Below, piece by piece: positions 1-11,328 of a stretch of DNA of 64,000 bases. Within the stretch, counting starts at the first letter, position 1; the number at the start of each line of letters is the position of its first letter. The DNA lies in contig NC_092673.1 of NCBI RefSeq assembly GCF_964355755.1, forward strand, positions 14,081,001 through 14,145,000, read 5' to 3'. This stretch comes from Antedon mediterranea (Eukaryota > Echinodermata > Crinoidea > Comatulida > Antedonidae). A program made the position numbers and the translations under genes. Under the pieces are notes generated by a model. That model ran no database searches, had not been told where the DNA came from, and saw nothing but the letters and a program-made list of their open reading frames with translations.

Positions 1-820
1 AATAGAATTATCTTTAACAACACAATTATTAAAAAGAAGACAAATACGTGAAAGAAGACAAATACGCCGTAACGAAATTTGAGAACACGACATATATTTA
101 CATCTATCTCATCTAATTACAACAAAAAGAGCGTTCTAGTTGCACGTTGGTAAGCTTGGCGCTGAAGCCGGTCAACATCTTCGCGATGAACTAATTCCAT
201 TGTGATGTGAACATTCTGACTCTCTTCATGCAGCAGCCCGATTAAGAGGTAGAGTTGAAGTTTTCCTGCAATAAAAAAAATAACGATATACTATAACAGG
301 AGGGGAACCAACAAGATGGCAGCCGTAAATGTGTAAACATTATTTAATATAAAAAATAATCTAATATAATGAATTAAGACCACATACATTACAACACATG
401 TCAAAGCACAGTGAAGTTTTTATAAAATTAAATATAATTATTGCTAACCGCAATAGAATAAATAATTTCTTGGTAAGGCTAAAAAAAAAAAGTTTGTTAG
501 CCCTACGCGCCCGCCCCTAAATCGGCAAAATCTAGGGGCGGAGTTTTTAAAAAAGTTTTTTTTTTAAATTTTTTTTAAATGAATTTTGATATAGGCTTAG
601 TTTTAGAGCTAAAGCTAAAGAGGTCCCATTTTTGGACCATGAATTTGACATTTGTTGCATATGTGGTACACATGAAACGGTGTTCTACAACACCCTACGC
701 TTGTTACTTTACATTTAGCGGTGAACTTTTGTTTTTAACTCTATTTTTTGATGTCTGGAATAAAATTGTGTGTCATCATCAAACACAGTTGATGAGGAAT
801 CGGTTCTTTGCCGTAATTCT
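1..820. other. Non-coding stretch, no gene recognised
   Basis: AT-rich sequence with poly-A and poly-T runs (around 481-490 and 555-575). No open frame with recognisable protein content and no terminal repeat was found. A GGGGCGGAG-type G-rich spot lies near 535. The predicted last exon of the minus-strand NS1-like pseudogene begins immediately to the right. Confidence 0.5.
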
Positions 821-1099
821 TTAATTTCTGATGTTGTTTGTGCGCGTCTTTAGTCGTTTTGACGGTTGAGCACATGAAATTTCAATTTCATCTTCAGACA
901 TAAACACATCGTTGTCTTCGAAAACCGTCGTCTTCTTCGGACTTTCAGTTGTTTTAGTCAATGAAGTATTGGGAGTCAGTACACCATCTGTTTCATCTTT
1001 TCTTTCTAATTGAAACAATTGAGCCTCATTGTCAACTAGAAATTGTGAATCTAAGGTTTCTTCATCCCCATCTGGTATACCATCATCCATTTCTATTTC
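821..1099 (-). pseudogene. C-terminal exon of NS1-like replication protein relic (acidic tail with basic cluster)
   Basis: An open frame of about 92 codons, opened by a good 3' splice site on the minus strand (TTTATCTTTCAG just upstream of 1099). It is rich in Asp/Glu (DGDEE, FEDND, SEDEIE) and ends with a basic segment (PSKRLKTRTNN) that could act as a nuclear localisation signal. Its reading phase fits exactly (phase 0) the frame that ends at a GTAAAT donor at 2973/2972, so I read it as the last exon of the gene at 2974-4881, separated by an intron of about 1.87 kb that contains an inserted DNA transposon. No conserved domain is visible in this exon. The link to the upstream protein is by splice phase and strand only. 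Confidence 0.45.
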
Positions 1100-1146
1100 C
1101 TGAAAGATAAATAAAATATATAGTTTTTAAAATATTTGTATTTAAG

Positions 1147-2936
1147 TAAGGCGCCTTCGGTAAATTATTTCAAACGACAAGAACGCGTTCAGGCACGTTT
1201 GCTATTGTATTACGACAAAGGTCATAAAGACGCGTTTGGCAGACCATTTGGGGGAACCCCGTTTGGACGCGTTTATTCACGTTTGGCATGTTGCTCCGCC
1301 CCATTGAACGCTTGACTGAGCAGCATTATTGTGTGTTAGTTGGTACGATTCCTTCATTGAGTATTAAATTTCCAGATAATGGCATATTGTTCTTTACACG
1401 CCCGCCGTTTGTCAAGACGTACTTTACATAAAAATTACTTTTTAAAGCTTGGTACTAGGGCCTAGTCTCTAGGGGAGGCCTAGGCCTACTAATTATTTCA
1501 AAAACACATTTATTTTTCAAAATTGTAAAAGTTTTGAAACTTGAAGACCAATCAAATAAAATAAATATACCTGTTTCCCGAGTTTCAATTCACAAATCAC
1601 ATTTTGTATTGATTGTACCATGGAGTTATACTCTCCTTGCCTAATTACGGAAAAATATACAACAATGCGTACAATATCGCTACCAAAACGCGATTCCTTG
1701 TCTGTGGGGATTCCCTTGATGATACGGCCCCGCACAGCCCGTAAACAACATTGCACTGTAATAAATAATGCGACCTACACTATAAATGATTTAATCCTAC
1801 CTTGGGTTAGCGAATTATAAAAAACAACATCTAGGCTAGGACACCAACAAAATATATGCAAGATAAATATATATTCCATGTTAAGATTTAAGATATGCCT
1901 TTTAAATTATTAAAGAAAATACCCGACTCGAATTTGGATGGAGGGAAAAAACCATGTGAATCGCGGGAACAGTTTAGATTACGTTTCATGTCATGTGACA
2001 CAAAATTCAGGTACACGTAATTAGCCACCCCTGGTACCGAGTTAAAAAAACATGTGAGAGGTTGCGGTAAACAGAGAGTATCGTGTTTCATGCCATGTGA
2101 CAAAAAAAAAACTAGGTCTGTATTAATTACGGTCTTCATACTTTTGTTCTAATTTTGAGGGCTGGAAATAACGTTCAAACACCGTACTGTTAAAATAGAT
2201 TTCTTTCAGATTTTTAAACTTTTATCTGAAATATAAATTGATATATCTAGTATTTAGTAACGGTAAATAGCGGATATTAATACTGTCATAATAATATGAA
2301 GATACGATTTAGTGATGCTTATAAACGATTGATTCGTGTAAACGTGATTTGGCGCCAAGTAGCTAGCGAGATAGAAGGTAATGCAAAGCGACGATTTGCT
2401 GTCACTCGCTCGCGATCAACTAGGCCTAGCCTAAATTGCAGTTATTTTTACAATTTTTTCATGTTTTTGTGAACTGCCGATCGGTTATATAATCATTGCG
2501 CTACAAATACAGCACTGTACATTTTATTTCACTTTAAAATCTACGAAAACCGTTTTTTTTTGCTTCACCATTAATATTATTAGACGTTGTTTTGGCGGGC
2601 CTAGTAATTATTATACCGTGATGTTTGCCGCGAAAGGGGGTTCCCCGATTAGTTTGCAAGAGTCCGAGATAATAGAAAACGCGACTCTGTGACACAAACG
2701 TGTTCGAACGTCGATGTTTTGTTTGAACTGGCAAGACAAAGGGAAGCCGTTTGCGTGACACAAACGCACTACAACGCTCCGGCTCCGTTTGGAAAGGCGT
2801 GTCGGGAACGTGGTAATTCTCATGAATATTCAATTAGATGCACTAATTAGAACGGTTGATTGTGAAACACGTTTCAACAACGGTCAAAATCGAAACGCGT
2901 TCTTGTCGTTTGAAATAATTTACCGAAGGCGCCTAA
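1147..2936. mobile_element. Complete PIF/Harbinger-type non-autonomous DNA transposon with TAA target duplication
   Basis: The ends are inverted repeats of about 41 bp starting GGCGCCTTCGGTAAATTATT: left end 1150-1190, right end about 2893-2933. Both are flanked by the trinucleotide TAA (1147-1149 and 2934-2936), the usual 3-bp TWA target duplication of the PIF/Harbinger superfamily. The interior (1784 bp element) has several scattered CGCGTTTG/AAACGCG words near both ends, which could be subterminal transposase sites. No transposase-like open frame is present, so it would depend on a partner. A decayed Harbinger transposase exon lies at about 6640-6818 but is not shown to be its source. The element sits inside the predicted intron of the NS1-like relic. 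Confidence 0.75.
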
Positions 2937-2973
2937 TATGTATCAACAACTGCAAAAACAAGCATTTATTTAC

Positions 2974-4881
2974 CAATGAGTCACTTGAGTCGATCTGTAG
3001 GCTCGGTTGAGACCGTTGCTCCATTGATGCATTCATCGAGGAGATGCTCGTTCCTGTAGAATCAAATGGAACAAATAAATATGCAGGTATGGTATTTTCT
3101 ACAACTCGTCCATGTTGTTCAATCCAAGCTTCATTATCTTCCTCTTCTTTCTGTATACTCATTCAACTTAATCTCCAAATATCGGTTAGCTGCTTTTTTT
3201 AAGTTTGGTACAAGGAAGTCGACACTTTCTACAACTTCACGAAGATATTCCATTTCATTAATTGTTGGTTCATACATGTTGTTGATCATGGTCATAAAGA
3301 AATGTTCTGCAAGGAACATGTGCGTTTCAGGTAAAGTTATGACTGGTTCAGGGTCGTTCAGCGGTTCAATGGAAACGTCTAGATAGACCGGCGTACTTTG
3401 AATCTTTTTCACAATGTTTCAACTCATTTGGTATGTCTTCATTAGTTGTTAAAATGACCCATTTCGATTCAATATTTGCGATAGTTCCATGAGTTTTCAC
3501 TGTGACATGGTCACCGGAAGCTAATCGCCATAACGTTGACCTATTTGTAGCATTACTGATGGATTTTAAAGTACAGTCATCGGCAACAAAAACTGTTTGG
3601 TCTGACGACCTAGAGTAATTAATGTCTAACTCCTGACGAATCAGTAGCTAACATGTGTGATTTGTAAGTTGGAATGATTCGAGTTAGTATTGACTTTCCG
3701 GTGCCTGTGTTGGTTCCATAAAAACATATACCCTTCATCCCATCATTACAATTCCGGTGGCAGTAAGACATAATCAACATTACACAAACCAATTTGTTTG
3801 ATTCTTCTATTTTTCCTTTGAAGTTGTTATTATCTGTTCATATTTCTCGGAATTAGTAAACAATATACGTTTTGGTATTTTCATCATTGGCTTTACCATT
3901 ACAGATGACTCAATTAACACTTTAATTGCTGGTTTAAGCGTTGCTAGGTCCTTCATGCTTACATTAAACTTCTTGCGTATCATAACAAGAAACGATTTTT
4001 CAGTGATTGGCATGTTGGCCTACTTCATTTTGCAGTTCACCTAGTGTATCGTCAGTAGATATAAGTTGTAGCGTTTTTATGTGTTTCACATATGACCCGT
4101 CTGTTGTTGAATGACCACAATCAACGTTTGCATTAACTTTATCACCTTTGTCAGGTTGATCCATAGGACCAACATCATTACCATTAGGTATGTGCGGGTT
4201 GTACGGTTGCATTTGGAGGCATAGGTATTCCCCCTTGTGGTGGATCTTCAATCGAATGTGCTTCATTATTCCAGTTTTTGTATGGTAGGCTTCTAAATCT
4301 TTAACTGGTTCTAAATAAGGAATGGAACAGTCAATGCAATGACTACCCAATGTAACAAGTATACCACATAAATATGTACGTGTTGACATTTTACGAATAT
4401 GCATATGTTGGTATGGCAAGTGTGCTTGCTGTCGTTTGGCTGCTCGTAAATATCCATGGATATGTTCAAATTCCGGTATTGGTTCAGAATAATCTGGGCA
4501 TTCTACATGACCGAAATTTGCTATTATTCTGGTCGCTTGTGGATCGTTGCCAGATTCTCGGAAAGATATTTGTTGTTTCCTATTAAACAAGCAATGTCGT
4601 ATCCTTCTATTGTGCATGTTAGTAAAGAAAATGCCCATGTTACGGCTCTCTGTTGTCTCCATATACCGGGTATTACTACGTCCATCTAATAAAATGAAAT
4701 AAAAATATTAATGACAATAATAATAATAATAATATATAATTATATCACTCTATACTTACTCGTCTATGAAGTTTAATAATTGTGGAAGTGGCCAATTTTT
4801 CCATGATCTGAAACTTTTTTGACGTCTTAGTTTTGGCGGAGAATTACGTAAACATGGACGTTGTTTATCAAAGAAAATCAT
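2974..4881 (-). pseudogene. Endogenous parvovirus NS1-like protein relic (HUH nickase + SF3 helicase), multiply broken
   Basis: Collinear minus-strand pieces, about as long in total as a parvovirus NS1 (roughly 600-650 residues). In order: a WAFSLL segment near 4630; a His-hydrophobic-His motif (HIHGY, about 4450-4468) as in HUH nickases; a Walker A loop GTNTGTGKS (about 3692-3718); a Walker B-like VFVADDC (about 3572-3592); an ASGDHVTVK box; the SF3 motif C/sensor WVILTTNED (about 3434-3460); and an arginine-finger-like SRRF. NS1-type proteins nick and unwind viral DNA in the nucleus during rolling-hairpin replication. Lesions are a frame change near 4010 (and probably near 4560), an in-frame stop at 3807-3809, and frame changes near 3625, 3410 and 3150, so no full protein can be made. 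A small upstream exon ending in a GTAAGTATAG donor at 4759 may be the N-terminus. The GTAAAT donor at 2973 would join it to 1099-821. It could instead derive from another SF3-encoding ssDNA virus. Confidence 0.55.
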
Positions 4882-4882
4882 T

Positions 4883-5024
4883 ATGACACAAGATCTCAAG
4901 ATCAACTAATGCTACCTAAACCTAGAACAGACTATAGAGGTGCTAAATTATGGAATGAACTAAGTGATGACATAAAAAATGTAAAAACATCTTTTAATTT
5001 TAAATTAAAATTAAAAAATGTATG
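4883..5024 (+). pseudogene. 3' end of a non-LTR retrotransposon (LINE) reverse transcriptase
   Basis: The last 46 or so codons of a LINE ORF2, ending in TGA at 5022. The recognisable signature is the C-terminal RT tail: a Pro-Lys-Pro-Arg-Thr segment, then GAKLWNELSDDIKN, then a Phe-Lys-Leu-Lys-Leu-Lys tail. This pattern (G.xLWN.LP..I+ F+..LK) is typical of CR1/L2/Jockey-related elements. Nothing of the RT catalytic core is present, so it is a strongly 5'-truncated copy. It starts within a few bases of the NS1-like relic's putative first exon on the opposite strand. Confidence 0.6.
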
Positions 5025-6090
5025 ATTACCACCATTACATTTAAGTATACTATAATTCAAATTATATGATGTTAGAAATGTATTTAAGATTTTCAATTCA
5101 ATTGTGGTGTGTGTTACGATGTTTTCGCGAGTGAATAAGAAGCATATAAAACACAAACGAAAACTATTTATTCTTAATTATCTTACAAGCGTAATATTAA
5201 CATCAAAATGAGTCTTTGTGATATATTAATATTTTATTGACCAGTACTTGTTGGAGTTGTATTATTTTGTACAATGTAGGCATTAAATTGACAACTTCTG
5301 TGAGTGATTGATGATAGGCCACTGACCTTGCTAGGCCTTGACAGCTGACGGCTTTTGAACAAATTTTTTCGGCCTGACTTTTTTCAAAAATCGCATGGTC
5401 GGAGTATGAGTCGACCCCCCGATTTTACAATTAAAATTAAAAGTCTCGACCTATACTCCGGAAAATACGGTAGCTCACTGGGGATGTCCTATAATTTTTC
5501 TGAGTTCAATTATAACACCACTACCTGGTCCCAACTTCCTCATTATCTTTCTGACACTAATTGTATCTGATACAAAATAAAAATACATTTCTGGCAACAT
5601 AGTAAAGAACCGCCTTATTATTATTAGTTACTTGGCATTTAGAGCTTCCAACTCTTTCTGCAAATCTTTCTTTTCATTTTAAACTTTCTTTATCATGAAG
5701 GTTGGTATATGTTTGACAAACATGGCTAGGCTAATCATATCCCGATGAAGATATTGCCATTGAAATTATTTTTTCAAGAATTTCATTTGGGACATTGTTA
5801 TTATCAACTGTAGATTGACGATCAGTTTCATTTAGTTGTAAGGGAAAGATATTATCTTCACCTGAATCTTCGAGTGAGCTTCAATATATCGGAGGTGAGG
5901 CATCAATCTGAAAGTTACTGGATTGTGAATCGGATACATCCTTTTGCGATTGTTCACTAATGGGTTCACTAACACAAATATAGTGTTCACCGTGTTCCTC
6001 TCCGTAGTGTCCAAGATGGATTGTGCCTAACGGAAACTATGTAATGGGTTAATTACAGTTCTTGCATCAGAACCCAGAGAAGACAAAACT
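5025..6090. other. Intergenic, with a MITE-like hairpin near 5390-5475
   Basis: No gene recognised. At about 5390-5475 the words GTCGGAGTATGAGTCGA and TCGACCTATACTCCGG face each other and can fold into an imperfect hairpin. TTCCGGAGTATAGGTCGA on the minus strand resembles ends of short DNA transposons seen in many animal genomes. Boundaries and target duplication were not resolved. The rest, including 5600-6050, is low-information AT-rich sequence. Confidence 0.35.
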
Positions 6091-6094
6091 ACTA

Positions 6095-6360
6095 CTGTAT
6101 TTGTATACTATATATATTCGACAGTGTTTGTAGTGTGATGTGGTCCCCAAAAGTTCCTGCGTTTGCCATTTGGTCCGTATAATTGAACTACGGCATCCCG
6201 ACAAACAGTTGGAGAGGCATGCCGTCTATATTATCGGGGTTATCCCGAAGGTGACCAACTACTTCAGCACGTAGCTGTAGGCCGTCCGGAAAATTCCTAA
6301 ATCTTGTAGCGCAAACCTTACCGAATCAAACTGGCAATTCCCATTACCAGGTGGGTTACT
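6095..6360 (-). pseudogene. OTU-type cysteine protease domain fragment
   Basis: Read on the minus strand, one frame has PGNGNCQFDSVRFALQDLG, the OTU catalytic signature (G-N-C-x-F/Y-x-S with the nucleophilic Cys). The following part, in another frame, has LRAEVVGHLRDNPDNIDG and later GTFGDHITLQTLSNIY, matching the middle and the [G]-x-[FW]-[GA]-D-x-x-x-[LI]-x-A region of OTU domains. OTU proteases cleave ubiquitin conjugates, and copies are carried by many invertebrate transposons. The frame changes near 6300 and there is an in-frame stop just after GMP, so this is dead. It probably rode in on a transposon. No flanking ends were found. Confidence 0.6.
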
Positions 6361-6639
6361 GTATACCTTAAGGATATACCCTCTTCAGAGAAATCCCTCT
6401 CAATAAATTTATCATGACCTCTTAATTTTACTGATTACTTAAAGTGATATACAGTAACTTTCTTTGCATACACTGTGTCACACAATATATATATATATGA
6501 TACAGGAAATTAAACCTTTAAATAAATCTAAAAAGTTGAATACTAAAACTATAAAACATTTTTAAACTCTTAAACTGTGGTACACTGTACTGTAATTTCT
6601 TGAGACCTAAATTGTCAATGTCCTAAATTCATTTATTGG

Positions 6640-6818
6640 GACTGGGAAACCATACAGCCATACCATCACCAGTTGCAAGGTACCGCAAAATGACTAAAAC
6701 CAACTCCTCCACTGAGATAGCAATTCCAATTCTGTTTTTGCTCTCTTTCAGATGGGGCTGAATTAAGGACACAAGTTGATTCAATCTTTCTGGTGTCATT
6801 CTTGTATATCTATTTAAT
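6640..6818 (-). pseudogene. PIF/Harbinger transposase N-terminal exon fragment
   Basis: About 55 codons in one frame, preceded on the minus strand by an AG acceptor (TTATTAAATAG). Visible signature: YTRMTPERLNQLVSLIQPHL, then a segment ending EELVLVILRYLATGDG. The pattern 'RM.PE.F..L...+.P.+ ... +.L...LRYLATG' is the conserved N-terminal part of Harbinger (HARBI1-like) transposases, upstream of the DDE catalytic domain. No DDE part follows, so it is a fragment. Two TAA-flanked Harbinger-type non-autonomous elements also occur in this window. Confidence 0.65.
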
Positions 6819-7429
6819 AAGACAAAACAATTTGTAAATGCAACACATACACTTTCAATGTTGATACATTATTAATGTTAATATCAATGTTTTGTTTAAT
6901 TTTTAGTGGTACTAGAAGCAGACTTTCTGTTCACATGTAAAAATGTTAATAATAAATAAGTGTGATATTTCCTATGTACTGGGCCCGGCAGTATTTACTG
7001 TTAATACTGTACAAGCCTTTATTTCTTTGGAATCATTATAGGCCTCATTTTCTTGTTTAAAATTTGCTCTGTAAAAATATTTAACATTTTAAAATTAGTG
7101 TGTTGAAGCATAGAGATATTATAGTGAACTAGTAATATCTCTATGGTTGAAGCTTTTCAATAATTATTTTAAATCAAAGAAAAATAATTAACTTGTTTTT
7201 TTAAGTAAATGACTACAAATTTTAATTTTATAGCATTTTCCTGTTAAGCAGCTGAACTACTACTAGTACTGTCATTAGTTATAGTTATGTGTACAGTATA
7301 GATAACATTTTAAAATGTTTTTTTAAAAAATGTGGTTATTATTTATTTGACTGTACGTCCAGTGTGGATAAGCAAAGCAACAGTCAATAGCACAAACAAC
7401 ATTACCACACTAACTACAATACCCTATTA

Positions 7430-7760
7430 TACAATACATAGGCCTAGGCTATTCCTATAGCCTATCAAGGATCATATAAAATAAAGTCACACTAAAAAAA
7501 AAGAGATTTAATTCCAAAGTTAGCCTAGGCCTACAGATGGTGGTCCACTTAATTGGGATAGAGCCTAGCCTAGTAGGCTAGTATAGGAGACCTACTACTA
7601 CTAAGTACTAGAGGCCTAGGCTAAATAGTAGGTAGGCCTAAAAAAGGCTTTTGGCAGTAGGCCTAGTAGTTCTACTAAGTAGGGGCCTAGGCCTACAAGA
7701 AGGCTACAGTCTAGGCCTATGCCATTTTTATTACAGGCCTATAACAGAATCTTGCCTATT
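7430..7760. repeat. AGGCCTA-rich palindromic low-complexity block
   Basis: Dense dispersed copies of the 8-mer TAGGCCTA and its variants (CTAGGCCTA, GCCTAGCC). The word is its own reverse complement, so the block looks the same on both strands. The same sequence style recurs at about 58655-58990 and 62900-63460. No period is constant, so it is not a simple tandem array. The preceding 6820-7430 shows no gene. Confidence 0.7.
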
Positions 7761-7803
7761 TAATAGGTAGACTAGGCTATGCCTATGTAAAGTATATGAC
7801 ACA

Positions 7804-10800
7804 CAGCATGTATGGGTGTGTAGAAAGTGACGACCTCGAATTGGACGACACCAACGACCCGGGCGACCTCGAATTGGACGACCTAGAATTGGACGACCCA
7901 TAACACGAAACCGACGACCCATATAGCCTAGCCTAGCCTGAGTGTGGTATAACATCCCGAAGTTGAACATAGCCAAAGATCTTTAAACCATACCTTATAT
8001 AATACTCGCAAGCAAGCAATTGATTGAAAAAATACAGAAATATCGCCATTTGATACTGAATGTGTCGACATGAACAAACGAACAGATATGGAACGCCAAG
8101 AGTGCATCATTAAAACTGCATTCGACTCGATTAGCACACGAAATATCATAAACATGGAAAACCAGGTCAAAACGGCCCCTTTTTAAGCGGCGGGTAAGGT
8201 TTGACCGTATACAATGCATGTGTGAAATGTAAAGCTTTCTTATGGCCCTCCCCATGCACATGTTCGCAACACGCTGCTTGGTAGGCCTATAGTGTTCGTT
8301 GTAAGAAGACGAGATGTAATTATACGTCCATGGTTTTAACCAATTTATTTCTTTTTAATTTATTTTTAATATGTTTGTCGAAATACCATCTTTGTTTACA
8401 GGCATGTCTGCCACAAGCATCTGCTTTTTGACCATGCCTTCTTCAATTTAATTAATCTTGTTTATCTCTATTTGTAAACTGCTTTTATTTGGAAAAAATA
8501 AATTGATTTTGTGATAGGTTATAGAACATGATAAACATAACGTATTATGAACAATGCCCAATAGATTTATGAAACGGACGGATACTTTTTTCGTAAAATA
8601 GTGACATTAAAAACATGAGTGACTGACATTTTAATAACTCAATCTACGGGAAACTTTGCTACAACTAGCGTTTATTACTTGAATCACCATAACAGACTTT
8701 TGTTGATTCTGCATAGTTTATACAGGTTGTTTTTTTTAATGTTCAGAGATTTATGTTACCCAAAATCTTGAAAATCGGTCGGCGGTTTTCTTTTTTTTTT
8801 TGCTTTTGAGGGACTTTTTAACTTTATAATTTTATTACATTCTTTGTTTTTTGAGCCTTTTTTGTTTTAAAAAGAGATTACTAAACTGTAATTTTATCAA
8901 TTTTGGCTACGGAAAAACACATTTTAAAAATTGTGCCCTCTATTTAACATTAAAGTCAATGAATTTTATCTCTAATGCATTCTCCCTAGTCACACGTGGA
9001 CACTATTTTACCAAGTCTCCGGATCCGCTGCACTAGATTCGCCAACTGTTGACGTATAAAGCAAACCGTGTGTAGATTGTTCAGACACTATTGTATAAAT
9101 AGTGTCCTCGTAGTCTTTAGTGACTTCAAAAAACCGATCCAAATTTAAAAAACAAATATTCTACTTGAGCAACATGACAATTTGTTTTAGGCCTAAAATG
9201 ACGAATACTCATTAAATCACAAAAACATAATTGCTGACATTTTATGAAAACAAATATAACAAAATAACTTATTAATAACATCATTAACAACTGACATAAG
9301 TATTTCTCTTAGTCTTATCTACTGCATCCATCTGACCATCCATCTTTTATACACAGACCTATTTATACAATACAACATATTCCAACAACATTCCTATATA
9401 CTACAAAATCCTGATCAATTGCGGGCAGAATAAAGAACAGAAAAGATAATAACCAATATTCATCTGACCCTGGACGTCTAATTATACGTCCATAATCTGA
9501 CCATTTATCTTTCATACAACATATATTTTCCTATATACTGCAAAATACTGATCAATTACGGGCAGAATAAAGAATGATAATAACCAATAAAATAAAAACT
9601 AAACAATACTGGAAATAACAAAGAATATTATTTGAAATTAACTTCTACTCTACGCAATTCTGGAATAACCATACTTTTTCTTCGTAGTTGCCTTTAAATC
9701 GTTGCATCACGCTAATTAACATATTAATAATTATAATTTAATTAATTTCGTATCAAAGATCAAAAGTAACACTTCCTCATGTATTTATCCCATGAATGAA
9801 ATGTATTCAGTAAACATTATATTTCATTCTGGTTTACTCATGTTCCGTGAGTAGATCAGTGTTGGTTGAAACCGGTTATGATGAGTTTTAATAAATAAGA
9901 AATTAGTAAGAATGTTAATGCAGCATAGACAATGTGACATTAACCAGTTTAAGTATGTTATGGGTTCTGTGAGACTTCGTCTTACCACATAATGTGTATA
10001 ACATCATGTTACTTCCCACTACATATGTCCGGCTCACAAATTGAGACTGCAGACCGACACATATTTTCAATTACAGTAAATATAATGCACATGCTTAACA
10101 ATTCTATACACATTACAATTCTCTACGACGAATTGTTGCATAGATAGGAGAACCCTATCTTAAAACCTAATTTGTATTTTTGGGGGTATGGCGGCCCTCA
10201 TTTTTATCTTCTGTAAATTGGTCCACTCACCAAGTGCGAACATTTAAAAAGAAAAAAGATCGTTTTAGGTTAATTTAAATATGGTAATTATAATCGGGTC
10301 AAAGATCAAAAGTGATACTTCCGGTCATTTTGCGAGAAAAAATCTATTAGAGAAAATGACGTATTCTGAACAAATCCTCTCTAGCTAGTTACATAGATCT
10401 TGCAACATAAAATGTAGTCATTTTGTTGGCCGCCATCTTGGGGCAAACATACAGATAGCCTTGATTTGATTTGATTATTTGGGTTAACGATGACCAATCC
10501 ACTGAGCAAACCTTACCCGCCGCTTAAAAAGAGGCCGTTTTGACCTGGTTTGCCATGTTTATGATATTTCGTGTGCTAATCGAGTCGAATGCAGTTTTAA
10601 TGATGCACTCTTGGCGTTCCATATCTGTTCGTTTGTTCGTGTCGACACATTCAGTATTATATAAGGTATGGTTTAAAGATCTTTGGCTATGTTCGGCTTC
10701 GGGATGTTATACCATGCACTTAGGCGTAGGCTAGGCGCCTATATGGGTCATCGGTTTCGTGTTATGGGTCGTCCAATTCTAGGTTGTCCAATTCGAGGTC

Positions 10801-10860
10801 GCCTGGGTCGTTGGGGTGTTCAATTCGAGGTCGTCGCTTTCTACACACCCCAGCATGTAT
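7804..10860. mobile_element. Foldback/Mutator-like DNA element with long inverted repeats and 10-bp target duplication
   Basis: The left arm (7814-8203, 390 bp) and right arm (10507-10850, 344 bp) are inverted copies of each other. Both begin GGGTGTGTAGAAAG followed by several copies of a GACGACCTCGAATTGG-type word. The left arm carries about 50 extra bases (about 8007-8058). The ends are flanked by the direct repeat CAGCATGTAT (7804-7813 and 10851-10860). Hundreds-of-bases inverted repeats plus a 9-10 bp target duplication point to Mutator-like or foldback elements. The 2.3-kb interior is AT-rich and has no transposase, so the element is non-autonomous. Apparent matching open frames in the two arms are the same repeat read twice, not genes. 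Confidence 0.75.
9326..9595. repeat. Imperfect tandem duplication inside the foldback element
   Basis: Two neighbouring copies share CATCTGACCAT/ATCTGACCATTTATC, CCTATATACT, then ACTGATCAATT(A/G)CGGGCAG and AATAAAGAA, with a spacing of about 150 bp. The word TTATACGTCCAT also occurs near 8318 and 9484. The copies differ by several substitutions and gaps, so the duplication is not recent. Confidence 0.55.
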
Positions 10861-11328
10861 AGCCTTTCTAAGTCTAGGCTATCTACCTGAACAACTATTT
10901 CTTTGCAATGGCAACCATGCCATCGATTGAACAGATAGAAGCGTAAGAAAAAAGTTCAACTTTACGTAACGATCATAGACGGCCGTAAGCGCTTGAAGTT
11001 AAAAAAAGTCAACTTTACGTAAGGATCGTTATCGGCTCGTGTGCCTGCGGTTCAGAACGATCAAAACGTCGTTCACTTTTGTTCAACTTAACGGAAGAGA
11101 CATAACAAACGCAACAATCGTAACAAACGTTGGCATTTTCAAATCTTACCTTGACAGGAAACCAGGCTTTAATGGAATGTACAGTTTTTCCCTCAATTTC
11201 TTTCGTTTGCTTAATTTCTTTGTTTCTTCTCGTTCCTTTGTGGCAATGTTTTCTTCGGGAATCCACTCTTCAACATTTTTATTTGTTACTGGATGTATAA
11301 ATTGTACTTGTATTTGTATTTTCCGTTT
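10861..11328. other. Intergenic, no gene recognised
   Basis: The sequence between the foldback element and the integrase relic. A short repeated word, AAGTTCAACTTTACGTAA / AAGTCAACTTTACGTAA, occurs at about 10951-10968 and 11007-11023, each followed by GATC. No protein signature was seen on either strand. Confidence 0.35.

Noticed and set aside
7928-8261. Open frames in the foldback element's left arm with matching frames in the right arm
   Set aside because: They are the same inverted repeat read on opposite strands; no protein motif, and the 50-bp arm difference does not respect codons.
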